Part shown: positions 47,651 to 56,978 of the stretch, piece after piece
How positions within the stretch are numbered: position 1 is the first letter of the stretch
How the letters are laid out: each line of letters opens with the position of its first letter
Assembly (NCBI GenBank): GCA_029265355.1
Contig: JAJUJL010000007.1
Span: 1-64,000, forward strand
Source of the DNA: Chloroflexota bacterium
Lineage (GTDB): Bacteria > Chloroflexota > Anaerolineae > Anaerolineales > UBA4823
DNA length: 64,000 nt
Reading direction: 5' to 3'
Made by a program: the position numbers and the translations under genes
The notes under the pieces: generated by a model
What the model saw: only the letters and a program-made list of their open reading frames with translations
Told to the model about the DNA's origin: nothing
The model's database searches: none

Positions 47651-48985
47651 GTGCAGTTAACCCGTTTCGACCAACAATTCATACGCCTGCTGGTTCATTC
47701 GCCCGAACACCAGGCCATCATCGCTCAGAAGCTGGAACACAACCAATTCCTGGTTTCTTCCGAAAACCCATGGAGGCGATGGGTCAAGAACCTGGCGCAG
47801 TACTGCGCGCTGTGGCTCGAGCTGATCGCCGCGGCGACGAAGAAAGTCCCAACCAGCCTGGCGGGCGATGGGCAGGCTGCTGACCAGGAAAGGCTGTACT
47901 ACTACGAGGAAAACCCACAGCTCGTGGAGGCGCGAGCCCGCTACCTGCACTATCACCTGCTCGGCGCCAGTTTCCAGGCGATCACCTACCAGGATCGCAT
48001 CGACTCCACCTCGAGCTGCCCGGGTTGGCCTGGCTTGCTGTTCCGCCTGGGAGCTTTGCTATTGGCGTCCGTGTTTCAGCCTTCGCAGCTCAGCCTGCGC
48101 TATGTGCGCATCGTCCGCACAGTGCTCCTGGTTCCCAACCGGATCCCGGCCCACGCTGGCGCAGAAATCTACCTGTTTCGCATCTACCTGTTCGAAACCA
48201 ATTTCCTGGCAGCGCGCCTGCGAGAGCGAGGCGTCTACGTGAACCTGATCGCTTCCACCACACCGCTCACACACTACAACCGCTTTTTGATCGGCGATTC
48301 GCTCAAGCTGTGCAATCCCTACCAGCAGGATGAGTACCCCCACTTCCAGCGCAACTACACCTGCCGCCATTTCGAACTGTGGTCGCCGGAGGATATCGTG
48401 GCGCTGGCGGGCTATTATCGGGACAAGGAAAAGCCCACCCTGAACAACGTGATCGGAGTCTATACACAGGGTTTCTGGCTGCGCATTCAGTTGGGCATCT
48501 ACGAAGAAAACGCCGGGAAAGAGATCGCGGCGTGGGAAGACAGCCTGCTGCAAATTGCGCTGCAGATGCTCGAGCGGCACCTCGACTTGCAAGTGATCAT
48601 CTACCCGCATCCGCTGGAGCGCCGACACCCGCAGAAGACCCAGCAGCATTTCGGCCGCCTGCTCACCAGCCACGCGCGCTTGCGCATCGATTTCTCGAAC
48701 CAAAACTCCACGCTGACCTTCGACCAGGTGGGGTTGGGCCTGACGACGATGTCCACCATCGGCTTCGACCGACTGTACCTGGGGTTTCGCACCCTGTTTT
48801 TCGTGCCGCCTTCGATTTTCCTGGTCAACGAAATCCCTTCGGCTTACAATGCCCTGTTCTGCGCCAGCCCGCATGAGCTGGCGGAAAAAATCCAGGCGGT
48901 GCGCCCGATGAGCCACGCCGAGTTTATGCAGCAAACTTTTGGCCAGGAGTTCTGGCAGCCAGCCAGGGCTGCAGAGGGAAGGTAG
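47651..48985 (+). CDS. Unassigned protein of the second glycan locus, possibly GT-B-like
   Basis: This 444-aa protein starts at a GTG. I do not recognise a family with confidence. The C-terminal half has features seen in GT-B enzymes acting on surface polymers: VIIYPHPLERRHPQKTQQHF, with a His-Pro loop, and TTMSTIGFDRLYLGFRTLFF followed by VPPSIF, like the sugar/phosphate-binding loop of polysialyl- or glycerol-phosphate transferases. One hydrophobic patch (LLFRLGALLLASVFQPSQL) is near residue 128. It is the first gene of the locus and is followed within 2 bp by a flippase, so a role in glycan synthesis is inferred. Confidence 0.5.
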   Translation: MQLTRFDQQFIRLLVHSPEHQAIIAQKLEHNQFLVSSENPWRRWVKNLAQYCALWLELIAAATKKVPTSLAGDGQAADQERLYYYEENPQLVEARARYLHYHLLGASFQAITYQDRIDSTSSCPGWPGLLFRLGALLLASVFQPSQLSLRYVRIVRTVLLVPNRIPAHAGAEIYLFRIYLFETNFLAARLRERGVYVNLIASTTPLTHYNRFLIGDSLKLCNPYQQDEYPHFQRNYTCRHFELWSPEDIVALAGYYRDKEKPTLNNVIGVYTQGFWLRIQLGIYEENAGKEIAAWEDSLLQIALQMLERHLDLQVIIYPHPLERRHPQKTQQHFGRLLTSHARLRIDFSNQNSTLTFDQVGLGLTTMSTIGFDRLYLGFRTLFFVPPSIFLVNEIPSAYNALFCASPHELAEKIQAVRPMSHAEFMQQTFGQEFWQPARAAEGR

Positions 48986-48986
48986 C

Positions 48987-50489
48987 TTGCCAGCCTTGCC
49001 CTCCAGTTCCGTCGATATCACGCAGGGCAGCCTGCTCGGCAAGCTGCTGCGCCACAGCCCGGTGTACCTGACCAGCAGCCTGATCATCGCCTTCACCGCC
49101 TTCTTGCTGCTGCCGGTCAACACTCGCCTGTTTCGCGAAGACGATTACGGCGCCATCTCGACCATCGACGCCGCCTCCGACCTGGTGATCATCCTGGTTT
49201 CGCTCAACCTGATCACGGCCTACATGCGTCATTACTACGAGTACAAGGATGATCCCGAGCAACTCAGCCTGTATACTTCCACGATTTACTGGTTCATCGC
49301 CGGATGGGGCGCGCTTGCCACGGTCGGCTCACTGCTGGTCTCTGGTTTCTTTCTTCCCGCTGCCATCCCGGTCTGGCCGGTGCTGGCGCTGGCGTTCTCC
49401 TCGACCGTCTTGATCCAGCTCGGGCAGCTCAGCGGCTCTTACCTGCAGCAAATTCACCGACCGGTGCTGCAGGTCAGCCTGAACCTGGCGAATTTTTTGA
49501 CCCACGCGGCGTTGATGCTGATCCTGGCAGGTGTGTTCAAGCTGGGGCTGACCGGCAAATACATCGCTGTGCTGTGCGGCGGATTGCTCTCGGCGGCCAT
49601 CGGCACCTGGGTGCTCATCCGCGAGGGGTTGCTGCGCTGGCGCATCTCCTGGCCGATGCTCAAAGAATCCCTGATCTTCGCCATTCCCTTGCTGCCCAAC
49701 GCCGCCTCGGGTTGGATCACCGGTTTATCGGATCGCATCTTGCTGGCGAGGTATGGCAGCCTGGCGGAAACCGGCATTTACAACGTCGGCTACCTGCTGG
49801 GGAGGGGCATCACCATCTTCTCTGAAGCGATCTTTCTGGTCTACGGCCCGATGATCTATGCCATGCTCAAGAAAGATCCTGCCACAGCCCAGGTGCGCAT
49901 CGCCCGTTTCGTGCCCTATTTCTTCATGTTCATGCTGTGGATGTGCCTGGGATTATCGCTCTTCGCCGCTGAGATCGTGGCCATCGTGGCGCCGGCGCGC
50001 TATGCATCTGCCACCACGGTGGTGCCCATCGTGCTCAGCGCCTATTTCCTGGGTTCGCAGTACAAGACCTTCGTCCTGCTGCTTTCCTATCACAAACAAA
50101 CGCTGGTCATCTCGCTGGGGAGCATCTTGCAGGCCAGCGTCAATCTGGGGGCCAACCTCCTGCTGATCCCACGCTATGGGAAAATCGCCGCAGCCTGGAC
50201 AACGCTGATTGCCCTGGCCATTTACCTGGGTTGGCTGTTCATTTGGTCGCAGAAGAATTTCCGCTTGGAGCTGGATTACCGTCGCATCACGGCCAGCGCG
50301 CTGGTGGTGGCGGCGGCAGCCGGCGGCGCTGCCCTGCTGTTGGATTTGCCCCAGGTGACTGGCTCCCTGGCGCTGACCATCGGCGTCAAGGCCATGCTGC
50401 TGCTGGGTGTGGCGGCAGTCACCTGGTTTGCCGGGCTGATCCTGCCGGTGGATAAGCGCCAGATCAAATCATTCTTGAGGCTGGCATAA
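48987..50489 (+). CDS. Polysaccharide flippase (Wzx-like), second locus
   Basis: This 500-aa membrane protein has about 14 helices, the MOP-superfamily opening GSLLGKLLRHSPVYLTSSLI and FLLLPVNTRLFREDDYGAIS, and RYGSLAETGIYNVGYLLGRG in the middle. It should translocate lipid-linked oligosaccharide. The TTG at 48987, two bases after the preceding stop and behind GGGAAGG, is the likely start; a longer frame overlaps the previous gene. Its stop overlaps the asparagine synthase ATG (TAATG). Confidence 0.85.
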   Translation: MPALPSSSVDITQGSLLGKLLRHSPVYLTSSLIIAFTAFLLLPVNTRLFREDDYGAISTIDAASDLVIILVSLNLITAYMRHYYEYKDDPEQLSLYTSTIYWFIAGWGALATVGSLLVSGFFLPAAIPVWPVLALAFSSTVLIQLGQLSGSYLQQIHRPVLQVSLNLANFLTHAALMLILAGVFKLGLTGKYIAVLCGGLLSAAIGTWVLIREGLLRWRISWPMLKESLIFAIPLLPNAASGWITGLSDRILLARYGSLAETGIYNVGYLLGRGITIFSEAIFLVYGPMIYAMLKKDPATAQVRIARFVPYFFMFMLWMCLGLSLFAAEIVAIVAPARYASATTVVPIVLSAYFLGSQYKTFVLLLSYHKQTLVISLGSILQASVNLGANLLLIPRYGKIAAAWTTLIALAIYLGWLFIWSQKNFRLELDYRRITASALVVAAAAGGAALLLDLPQVTGSLALTIGVKAMLLLGVAAVTWFAGLILPVDKRQIKSFLRLA

Positions 50490-52402
50490 TGTGCGGCATC
50501 TCTGGTATCGCCAATTTCCTGGAGCCCGCCTCCCTGGCGGGGTATTACGCCGCCCATCTGCGGCTGAGGCACCGCGGCAAAGACGACGAAGGTTTCTTCG
50601 CCGTGCATCAGGAGCGCGTCTGGTACTGCCGCGGCGACGACAGCCTGGTCATCTTCGGTCATTACCCGCACATCGAGGCGCTCAGCGCCGCCAACCTGGT
50701 GCTGGGTCACCGCCGGCTCTCGATCATCGACGTCTCACCCGGCGGTCACCAGCCGATGTCGTACCAGGATGGGCGCTACACGATGATCTTCAACGGCGAG
50801 ATCTACAATTACATCGAGCTGCGCGACGAGCTGCAAGCGTTGGGGCATCGCTTCACCACCCAATCCGACGCCGAAGTGCTGCTGGCTGCCTTTGCGCAGT
50901 GGGATACCGGCTGTTTCAACCGCTTCAACGGCATGTGGGCAGCAGCGATCTACGACCACCTGATACAGCGCCTGGTACTGTCGCGCGATCGCTTTGGCGT
51001 CAAGCCGCTGTACTACGCTCAAATCCAGCGCACGCTGTACTTCGCCTCGGAGGTCAAATTTCTGCTCAGCTTCCTGCCGCGCCTGGCTGTGAACGAGGGA
51101 CGGGCGGTCGAGTTCGCGGTGCAGAGCGTGGTCGACCACCACACCGAGACAATGTTCCAGGACGTCTACCAGCTTCCGCCAGCGCATTATGCCATCTTCG
51201 ACGCCAGCGGCTTCTCCCAGCAGGCCTATTGGCGCTTGCCAGAGCGGCAGGCTCGCCTCACGCTGGCAGAGGGGCGCGAGCAATTGCTCGATCTGCTCAG
51301 CTCGTCGATTCGCCTGCGCCTGCGCAGCGATGTGCCCGTCGGCTCACTGCTCAGCGGCGGGCTGGATTCGACCACCATCGTGTGCATCGTGCGCCGCCTG
51401 CTCGAAGAGTCCAACGCCGGCAACAGCTTTGACCTGTTCTCAGCCGTCTTTCTGGAGGAAGCCTACAGCGAGCGCCGCTACATCGAGGAGACCGTCGCGC
51501 AGACACAACTTCCCATCCATTGGATCTATCCTGATCCCGAGCGCCTGGCCGAGACTTTACCGGTCTTGATGCACCACCAGGAATTCCCCATCCGTTCGCT
51601 GGCAGTCTATTCCCAATGGGAGATCATGCGCCAGGTGAGCCAGACGCCGATCGTGGTGCTGCTCAATGGGCAGGGCAGCGACGAGATTTTTGGCGGTTAC
51701 ACCGCCCATTACTTCGCCCTGATCGCCGAATACCTGCGCCGCCTGCGCCCAGGCCACGCCTACCGGCAGGCGCGCGCCCTGGCGCAGGCGCGGGAAATCA
51801 GCTTGCTGCAAGGTTTCGCTGGCGCGCTGCGGGAATTGGTGAAGAGCTCGCCCTTGGGCAGCCTTACCCGGCAGCGGCGGGTGGCTTATCTCAGCCAACC
51901 GTACGACGAGCCGCAGGGCTGGCGCCAGCAGCAAGACCTCTTTCGCAACGCCCTGGTGCGCAACCTGACCTTCAGCGCGCTGCCCGAATACTTGCGCTAC
52001 GAAGACCGCAACAGCATGGCATTCACCCTGGAGTCGCGGCTGCCCTTCATGGACTACCGCCTGGTGGAATGGGCGATGTCGCTGCCAGCCGAGCTGAAGA
52101 TCCACGGTACGATCAGCAAGCGTGTGCTGCGCGAAGCGGCGCAGGGGCTGATCCCCGAATCGATCCTGGCGCGCCGAGATAAGATGGGCTTCGTCTCGCC
52201 CCAGGAGCTATGGCAGCGACAGGCGCTGGCGCCGCTGCTCGAGGCGGCTTTCGATCAAGATCTGCAAGGACGTTTTCCCTTCCTGGCAGAGAAAAAGTGC
52301 CAGGAGATGTACGCTGATTACCAGCAGGGACGGCGCAATGATTGGCCCTGGGTGTGGCGCATCGCCAACCTGGTCTGGTGGCATCAACATTGGTGGGGAT
52401 GA
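50489..52402 (+). CDS. asnB: Glutamine-hydrolysing asparagine synthase
   Basis: This 637-aa enzyme has a glutaminase domain with N-terminal nucleophile Cys2 (MCGISGIANF) and the glutamine-site FNGEIYNYIELRDELQALGH. The synthase domain has the PPi-loop GSLLSGGLDSTTIVC near residue 293 and LEEAYSERRYIEET. In glycan clusters such proteins often amidate a sugar acid or carrier rather than make free asparagine. Its place between a flippase and a methyltransferase suggests that use. An unusual run, DEIFGGYTAHYF, keeps the conserved GxDE-type loop. Confidence 0.9.
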   Translation: MCGISGIANFLEPASLAGYYAAHLRLRHRGKDDEGFFAVHQERVWYCRGDDSLVIFGHYPHIEALSAANLVLGHRRLSIIDVSPGGHQPMSYQDGRYTMIFNGEIYNYIELRDELQALGHRFTTQSDAEVLLAAFAQWDTGCFNRFNGMWAAAIYDHLIQRLVLSRDRFGVKPLYYAQIQRTLYFASEVKFLLSFLPRLAVNEGRAVEFAVQSVVDHHTETMFQDVYQLPPAHYAIFDASGFSQQAYWRLPERQARLTLAEGREQLLDLLSSSIRLRLRSDVPVGSLLSGGLDSTTIVCIVRRLLEESNAGNSFDLFSAVFLEEAYSERRYIEETVAQTQLPIHWIYPDPERLAETLPVLMHHQEFPIRSLAVYSQWEIMRQVSQTPIVVLLNGQGSDEIFGGYTAHYFALIAEYLRRLRPGHAYRQARALAQAREISLLQGFAGALRELVKSSPLGSLTRQRRVAYLSQPYDEPQGWRQQQDLFRNALVRNLTFSALPEYLRYEDRNSMAFTLESRLPFMDYRLVEWAMSLPAELKIHGTISKRVLREAAQGLIPESILARRDKMGFVSPQELWQRQALAPLLEAAFDQDLQGRFPFLAEKKCQEMYADYQQGRRNDWPWVWRIANLVWWHQHWWG

Positions 52403-52406
52403 GGGC

Positions 52407-53150
52407 ATGAAGCGGTTGAATAATCGGTTTTCCTGGGATCAAACCTGGCAGGGACGCCAGGCGACGCTGGATCTGACCACGTTGATCCTGTGGCGCAAAT
52501 TTCTCGAGCACGTCGATCTGCGCAACCGCAGCTACCTGGAGATCGGCGCCGGCAGGGGTGTGTTCGGTAAGCTGGCGCTGGAAGCTGGTGCCAGCCAGGT
52601 GTGTTTGCTGGATCAATCGGCGGAAGCGATGCGCATTTGCCGCGAGTACATTGGCGAGGATGCCAGGGTCTCTTATGTGGTCGAGAATGCCATCGATTTT
52701 CACCCGGCGGAAAAATTCGACGTGGTGCTGTCCAACGGACTGATCGAACATTTTCTGGATGAGGATCAGAGGCTGATCGTCGAAGCGCACGCCGCCAACT
52801 CGCGCGACCTGGTGGTGCTGATGGCGCCGGCTTCGCCGCACTTCAACGACCGCCGCGTGCGCTACGCGTGGGCGTTGAAGCTGTACGGGCCGCAGTACCC
52901 CCTCCGCGTCGAACAAATGCGCGCCATCCTCGAACAGGCTAGCCTGGAGCCAATCCTGGTCGAACGATTTTATCCCACCTATGGCATCAAGCTGGACCGC
53001 TTGTTCGCTTCACGCAGCCGCCTGCGCGGCCTGATCGACCTGGCCTTGCTCAAGGTTGGTTTCTACCATGCCCTGCACTGGGCGACCAGCCCGCTGGGAA
53101 AGCGATTCGGCGGGTATCTGATCGGCATCGGCAGGGTACAGCGGGCATAG
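52407..53150 (+). CDS. Class I SAM-dependent methyltransferase
   Basis: This 247-aa protein has motif I YLEIGAGRGVFGKLALEAGA near residue 45, acidic motif II CLLDQSAEAM, and FDVVLSNGLIEHFLDEDQ. It probably methylates an intermediate of the glycan made by this locus, but the substrate is unknown. GGGATGAGGGC precedes the ATG at 52407, 4 bp after asnB. Confidence 0.85.
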   Translation: MKRLNNRFSWDQTWQGRQATLDLTTLILWRKFLEHVDLRNRSYLEIGAGRGVFGKLALEAGASQVCLLDQSAEAMRICREYIGEDARVSYVVENAIDFHPAEKFDVVLSNGLIEHFLDEDQRLIVEAHAANSRDLVVLMAPASPHFNDRRVRYAWALKLYGPQYPLRVEQMRAILEQASLEPILVERFYPTYGIKLDRLFASRSRLRGLIDLALLKVGFYHALHWATSPLGKRFGGYLIGIGRVQRA

Positions 53151-53178
53151 CCGCGCCGTCGTTAACCAGGCTGGCAGG

Positions 53179-54438
53179 ATGTCTTCGCGCTCACTTCTGT
53201 TCGTGGCTTACAATTTTCCTCCGCACGGCGGACCCGGCGTGCAGCGCAGCTTGAAGTTCGTCAAATACCTGCCAGAGTTTGGCTGGCAGCCAGTGGTGAT
53301 CAGCGCAGCGCCCGAGGCCAGCCCGCTGCAGGATGCTTCCCTGGCAGCCGAAATCCCCCGCGACGCAGCCATCCACCGCCTCCCCGGCTTCAGCATCCTG
53401 CGCTTGCTGGCGCAGGCAAAGCGCTACAGGTTGGGCAAAGCGGTTGTGCTGCTGAACTTGCTGCTGCAGGTACCTGATCCCGCCATCTTCTGGGCACTCC
53501 GGGCGCGCGCCACGGTCGCCAGGCTGATCCAGGCGCAGCGCCCGGCGGCCATCTACACCACATCCGGGCCGTACAGCGCTCACCTGGTGGGGTTGTGGGC
53601 CAGGCAGCAGTTTGGCATTCCCTGGCTGGCGGATTTCCGCGACCCCTGGAGCCGCAACCTGCTGATCCCCTACCTGCCCGGCTACCGGGCGCTCAACCGA
53701 CGCATCGAGCGGCGCGTGCTGCGGGCGGCGGATGCGATTACCTGCGTATCGCAGCCATGGCTCGAAGATCTGCAGGCCAACCTGGGAGAGCGCGCTGAGA
53801 AATTTTTCTTTCTACCCAACGGCTATGATGAGGCGGATATCCAGCCCCTGCCCGCCCCCCAGCCCGGCGCGCCTTTCACCATCACCCACCTGGGCAGCTT
53901 CTATCGCAACCGCAAGCCCCAGGCTTTCCTGCAGGCGATCGACGCGCTCATGCGCGGCGGGCAGATACCGCCCGCTTCGCTGCGCCTGCGCTTCATCGGC
54001 AAGAATCCACCCGGCGCGCTGCCCAGCCAGCCGCCCTTTGAAATTTACGGCTACCTGCCGCACAGCGAGCTGGGACGCTTCCGCGCTGAGAGCGATGTGT
54101 TCTTGCTGATCCTGGGCAGCGCGCCGGAAAACCGGGGCAACTACAGCGGGAAAATCTACGAATACCTGGCCTGCAATCGCCCCCTCCTGGGCATCGTGCC
54201 TCGCGGCGGGGTGGCCGAGCAGCTCATCGCCGAGACGCGCACCGGCATCGCCGTGAGCGACTCGCCCGCCGAGATCGGAGCAGCCATCCTGCGCCTGTAC
54301 CAGGAATGGCGGGCGGGTAATCCAGGCTGGAACCCAGATTGGCAGGCCATTCGCCAATACACGCGCCGCAACCAGACCGCCCGTTTAGCAGAGATCTTGA
54401 ATGCTTTGACCAGCAAAATTCCCGAAACGCCTCGTTAA
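53179..54438 (+). CDS. Glycosyltransferase family 4, second locus
   Basis: This 419-aa GT-B enzyme opens LLFVAYNFPPHGGPGVQRSL, a typical GT4 acceptor domain start, with ADFRDPWSRNLLIPYLPGYR. The donor domain has FTITHLGSFYRNRKPQAFLQ and YSGKIYEYLACNRPLLGIVP. It adds a sugar to the second locus's glycan. The end overlaps the convergent asd gene by 4 bp. No polymerase or initiating transferase lies in this locus, so it may borrow those of 15-25 kb. Confidence 0.85.
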   Translation: MSSRSLLFVAYNFPPHGGPGVQRSLKFVKYLPEFGWQPVVISAAPEASPLQDASLAAEIPRDAAIHRLPGFSILRLLAQAKRYRLGKAVVLLNLLLQVPDPAIFWALRARATVARLIQAQRPAAIYTTSGPYSAHLVGLWARQQFGIPWLADFRDPWSRNLLIPYLPGYRALNRRIERRVLRAADAITCVSQPWLEDLQANLGERAEKFFFLPNGYDEADIQPLPAPQPGAPFTITHLGSFYRNRKPQAFLQAIDALMRGGQIPPASLRLRFIGKNPPGALPSQPPFEIYGYLPHSELGRFRAESDVFLLILGSAPENRGNYSGKIYEYLACNRPLLGIVPRGGVAEQLIAETRTGIAVSDSPAEIGAAILRLYQEWRAGNPGWNPDWQAIRQYTRRNQTARLAEILNALTSKIPETPR

Positions 54439-55490
54439 AGCAGCCCCTGCCTCACCAGCAGCTCTGCGTTGTAGATCGAGCCGCCCGCCGCGCCGCGGAT
54501 CGTGTTGTGCGACAGCACCACCAGGCGCAGATCGAAGAGCGGGTCGGGGCGCAGGCGCCCCACCACCGTGGTCATGCCCTTGCCAGCCATGCGATCCAGG
54601 CGCGGCTGGGGACGATCGGCTTCGCTGCGCAGCAAAATCAGCGGCTGGGGCGTAGAGGGCAGGTCGGCAGCCGCGGGAGGAACACGGTAGGCCAGCAAGG
54701 CTGCCTCGGCTTGCTCGACGCTCGTCGGCTGCCCCAGCTCCACCGAAAGGCACACCATGTGCCCATCGCTGACCGCCACACGGTTGGTGTGGGCTGAGAT
54801 GCGAAAGCCAGCCAGCTGGATGGCGTCGCCGTCGAAGCGCCCCAGCATTTTCAGCGGCTCGCTCTCCACTTTTTCTTCTTCCCCATTGATATAGGGAATG
54901 ACATTGTCCAGGATATCCAGCGAAGGCACGCCGGGATACCCAGCGCCAGAGATGGCCTGCATGGAGAAGGCCATCACACGCCGCAGGCCAAAGGCATCCA
55001 GCAGCGGCTTGAGCGCCACGGTCATGCCGGTGCTGGTGCAGTTCGAGTTGGTCACAATGGCGCCCTGCCAACCGCGCCTGCGGCGCTGCACTTCCACCAA
55101 CCCGGCGTGTTCCGGGTTGACCTCTGGGATCAGGATGGGCACATCCGCTTCTTCCCGGTAGGCGGAAGCGTTGGAGCAAACCAACACACCCGCGCGCGCA
55201 AATTCAGGCTCGATGGCGCGCGCCTTCTCGGAAGGCAGCGCCGAGAAAGCCAGCCGGGCGCCGGTCTGCTCCGGTTCGCTGGGCAAGAGGGGCATTTCCG
55301 CAGCCCAGGCAGGCATGGCTTCGCCCAGCACCCAGCGGCAGGCTTCACCGTAGACGCGCCCGGCGGAGCGATCCGAGCCGGTCAGGGCTATCACCTGGAA
55401 CCAGGGGTGTCCATCCAGGAGCTGCACAAAGCGCTGCCCGACGCTGCCAGTAGCTCCCAGGACGGCAACGGGGATTTTCTCACCGGTCAT
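54435..55490 (-). CDS. asd: Aspartate-semialdehyde dehydrogenase
   Basis: This 351-aa enzyme reduces aspartyl phosphate to aspartate semialdehyde with NADPH, the branch-point of lysine, threonine and methionine synthesis. It has VAVLGATGSVGQRFVQLLDG at the N-terminus, catalytic Cys in VTNSNCTSTGMTVALKPLLD, AISGAGYPGVPSLDILDN and the catalytic His in RISAHTNRVAV. The sequence is of the archaeal/fungal-like class. AAAGGAGAG precedes the ATG. It lies 59 bp after the aspartate kinase gene and ends the operon. Confidence 0.95.
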   Translation of the reverse strand: MTGEKIPVAVLGATGSVGQRFVQLLDGHPWFQVIALTGSDRSAGRVYGEACRWVLGEAMPAWAAEMPLLPSEPEQTGARLAFSALPSEKARAIEPEFARAGVLVCSNASAYREEADVPILIPEVNPEHAGLVEVQRRRRGWQGAIVTNSNCTSTGMTVALKPLLDAFGLRRVMAFSMQAISGAGYPGVPSLDILDNVIPYINGEEEKVESEPLKMLGRFDGDAIQLAGFRISAHTNRVAVSDGHMVCLSVELGQPTSVEQAEAALLAYRVPPAAADLPSTPQPLILLRSEADRPQPRLDRMAGKGMTTVVGRLRPDPLFDLRLVVLSHNTIRGAAGGSIYNAELLVRQGLL

Positions 55491-55549
55491 TTTGCTCTCT
55501 CCTTTGGCAAGGTCTCAATCGTTACCCATAACTGCATCAAGCGGTCTTT

Positions 55550-56974
55550 TCACGTGGTCAGCGCGTGCAGCGCCTTCACAGCAGTCTCGGCGTCCTGCTC
55601 GGCCACCACCAGGCTGATGGCCACTTCCGAAGAACCCTGGGCGATGGCAATGACGTTGACGTTGCGCTCGCCCAGCACGCTGAACACCCGCCCGGCTATG
55701 CCCGGGGTGTGCTGCATGCCGGCGCCCACCACGGTGATGATCACCACCTCGTCGGAAGCCCACACCCGGTCGATATCGCGGCGGGAAAGCTCGTTAGCAA
55801 AGGCCTCTTCCAGCGCAGCCACCACCTGACGGGCGGCATGATAAGGCACGGCGAAGCAGATGGACTGTTCCGAGGAGGCCTGGGTGATGAGCGGCACGCT
55901 GGTGCCGGTGGCCGCCACGGCGGCGAAGGTGCGCGCCGCCACGCCGGGCACGCCCAGCATGCCGCGCCCCTCGATAGTCACCAGCGATTGTTTACGGATG
56001 GCGGTGACCGCCTTAATCGCCCCGTTGCGTTTGGAGCCGGCGTCCGCTACCAGGCGCGTCCCAGGGTGCTGCGGATTGAAAGTGTTGCACACGCGCAAGC
56101 CGATGCCAGCCTCGATCACCGGGCGGATGGTCTTGGGATGCAGCACCTTAGCGCCAAAATACGCCAGCTCGGCGATCTCGCGGTAGGAGAGCACCGGAAT
56201 GGTGCGCGCTTCGGGCACCAGGCGCGGGTCTGCCGACATGACCCCATCCACATCCGTCCAGATCCACACTTCATCGGCGGGCAAGGCTGCCCCCAGGATG
56301 GCCGCCGAGTAATCGCTGCCGCCGCGGCCCAGCGTGGTGGGAATGCCTTCCGGCGTGGCAGCGATGAAGCCGGTCACCACCGGCACGCGCCCTTGGGCGA
56401 GCAGCGGCTCGAGCACGCGGCGCGTGCTGAGCGTGGTCGCCGCCAGGTCGGGGTGAGCGTCTTGAAAGTGGCGATCAGTGACGATCAATTGCGTGGCCTC
56501 GATGGGCTGCGCCGGTATGCCTTGCGCCTCCAGCACGGCAGACAGCAGGCGCACGCTCATGCGCTCGCCCAAGCCAGAGAGGGCATCCAGGGCGCGCGGC
56601 GTGGCTTCGCCCAGCACCGAGAACGCCTGGCACAGGTTGGTGAATTCCGCCAAAAGGTTGCCGATCTCCTGCTTGAGTTGGGCGGCGGTGGCTTGCTGCT
56701 CGCGCCGCGGGCCAACCAGCAGAGCGTCGATCACCGCCTCGTGCTGGGCCGCGATGCGCGCAGCAGCCTGGTGGAAGACATCCACCTGCCCCTGCACCGC
56801 TTTCGCCGCGCCTTCGAGCAGCAAATTGGTCACCCCCGCCATGGCAGACGTGACCACCACCAGGCGCGGCCAATCGCCGCGGGCAGACCGGACGATGCCA
56901 GCCGCCGCCTGGAAGGCCTCGCTGTTGCCGACGGAGGTGCCGCCGAATTTCATCACCAGGGTTGGCATTTGCAT
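55550..56974 (-). CDS. lysC: Aspartate kinase
   Basis: This 474-aa monofunctional kinase phosphorylates aspartate. It has VMKFGGTSVGNSEAFQAAAG, the catalytic region VVTGFIAATPEGIPTTLGRG with SDYSAAILGAAL, and WTDVDGVMSADPRLVPEART. Two C-terminal ACT domains sense an end product (LVTIEGRGMLGVPGVAARTF, VVGAGMQHTPGIAGRVFSVL). It lies 4 bp after the LysE exporter gene. Threonine or lysine feedback is inferred from the ACT domains, consistent with the threonine-codon attenuator ahead of the operon. Confidence 0.95.
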   Translation of the reverse strand: MQMPTLVMKFGGTSVGNSEAFQAAAGIVRSARGDWPRLVVVTSAMAGVTNLLLEGAAKAVQGQVDVFHQAAARIAAQHEAVIDALLVGPRREQQATAAQLKQEIGNLLAEFTNLCQAFSVLGEATPRALDALSGLGERMSVRLLSAVLEAQGIPAQPIEATQLIVTDRHFQDAHPDLAATTLSTRRVLEPLLAQGRVPVVTGFIAATPEGIPTTLGRGGSDYSAAILGAALPADEVWIWTDVDGVMSADPRLVPEARTIPVLSYREIAELAYFGAKVLHPKTIRPVIEAGIGLRVCNTFNPQHPGTRLVADAGSKRNGAIKAVTAIRKQSLVTIEGRGMLGVPGVAARTFAAVAATGTSVPLITQASSEQSICFAVPYHAARQVVAALEEAFANELSRRDIDRVWASDEVVIITVVGAGMQHTPGIAGRVFSVLGERNVNVIAIAQGSSEVAISLVVAEQDAETAVKALHALTT

Positions 56975-56978
56975 AGGA

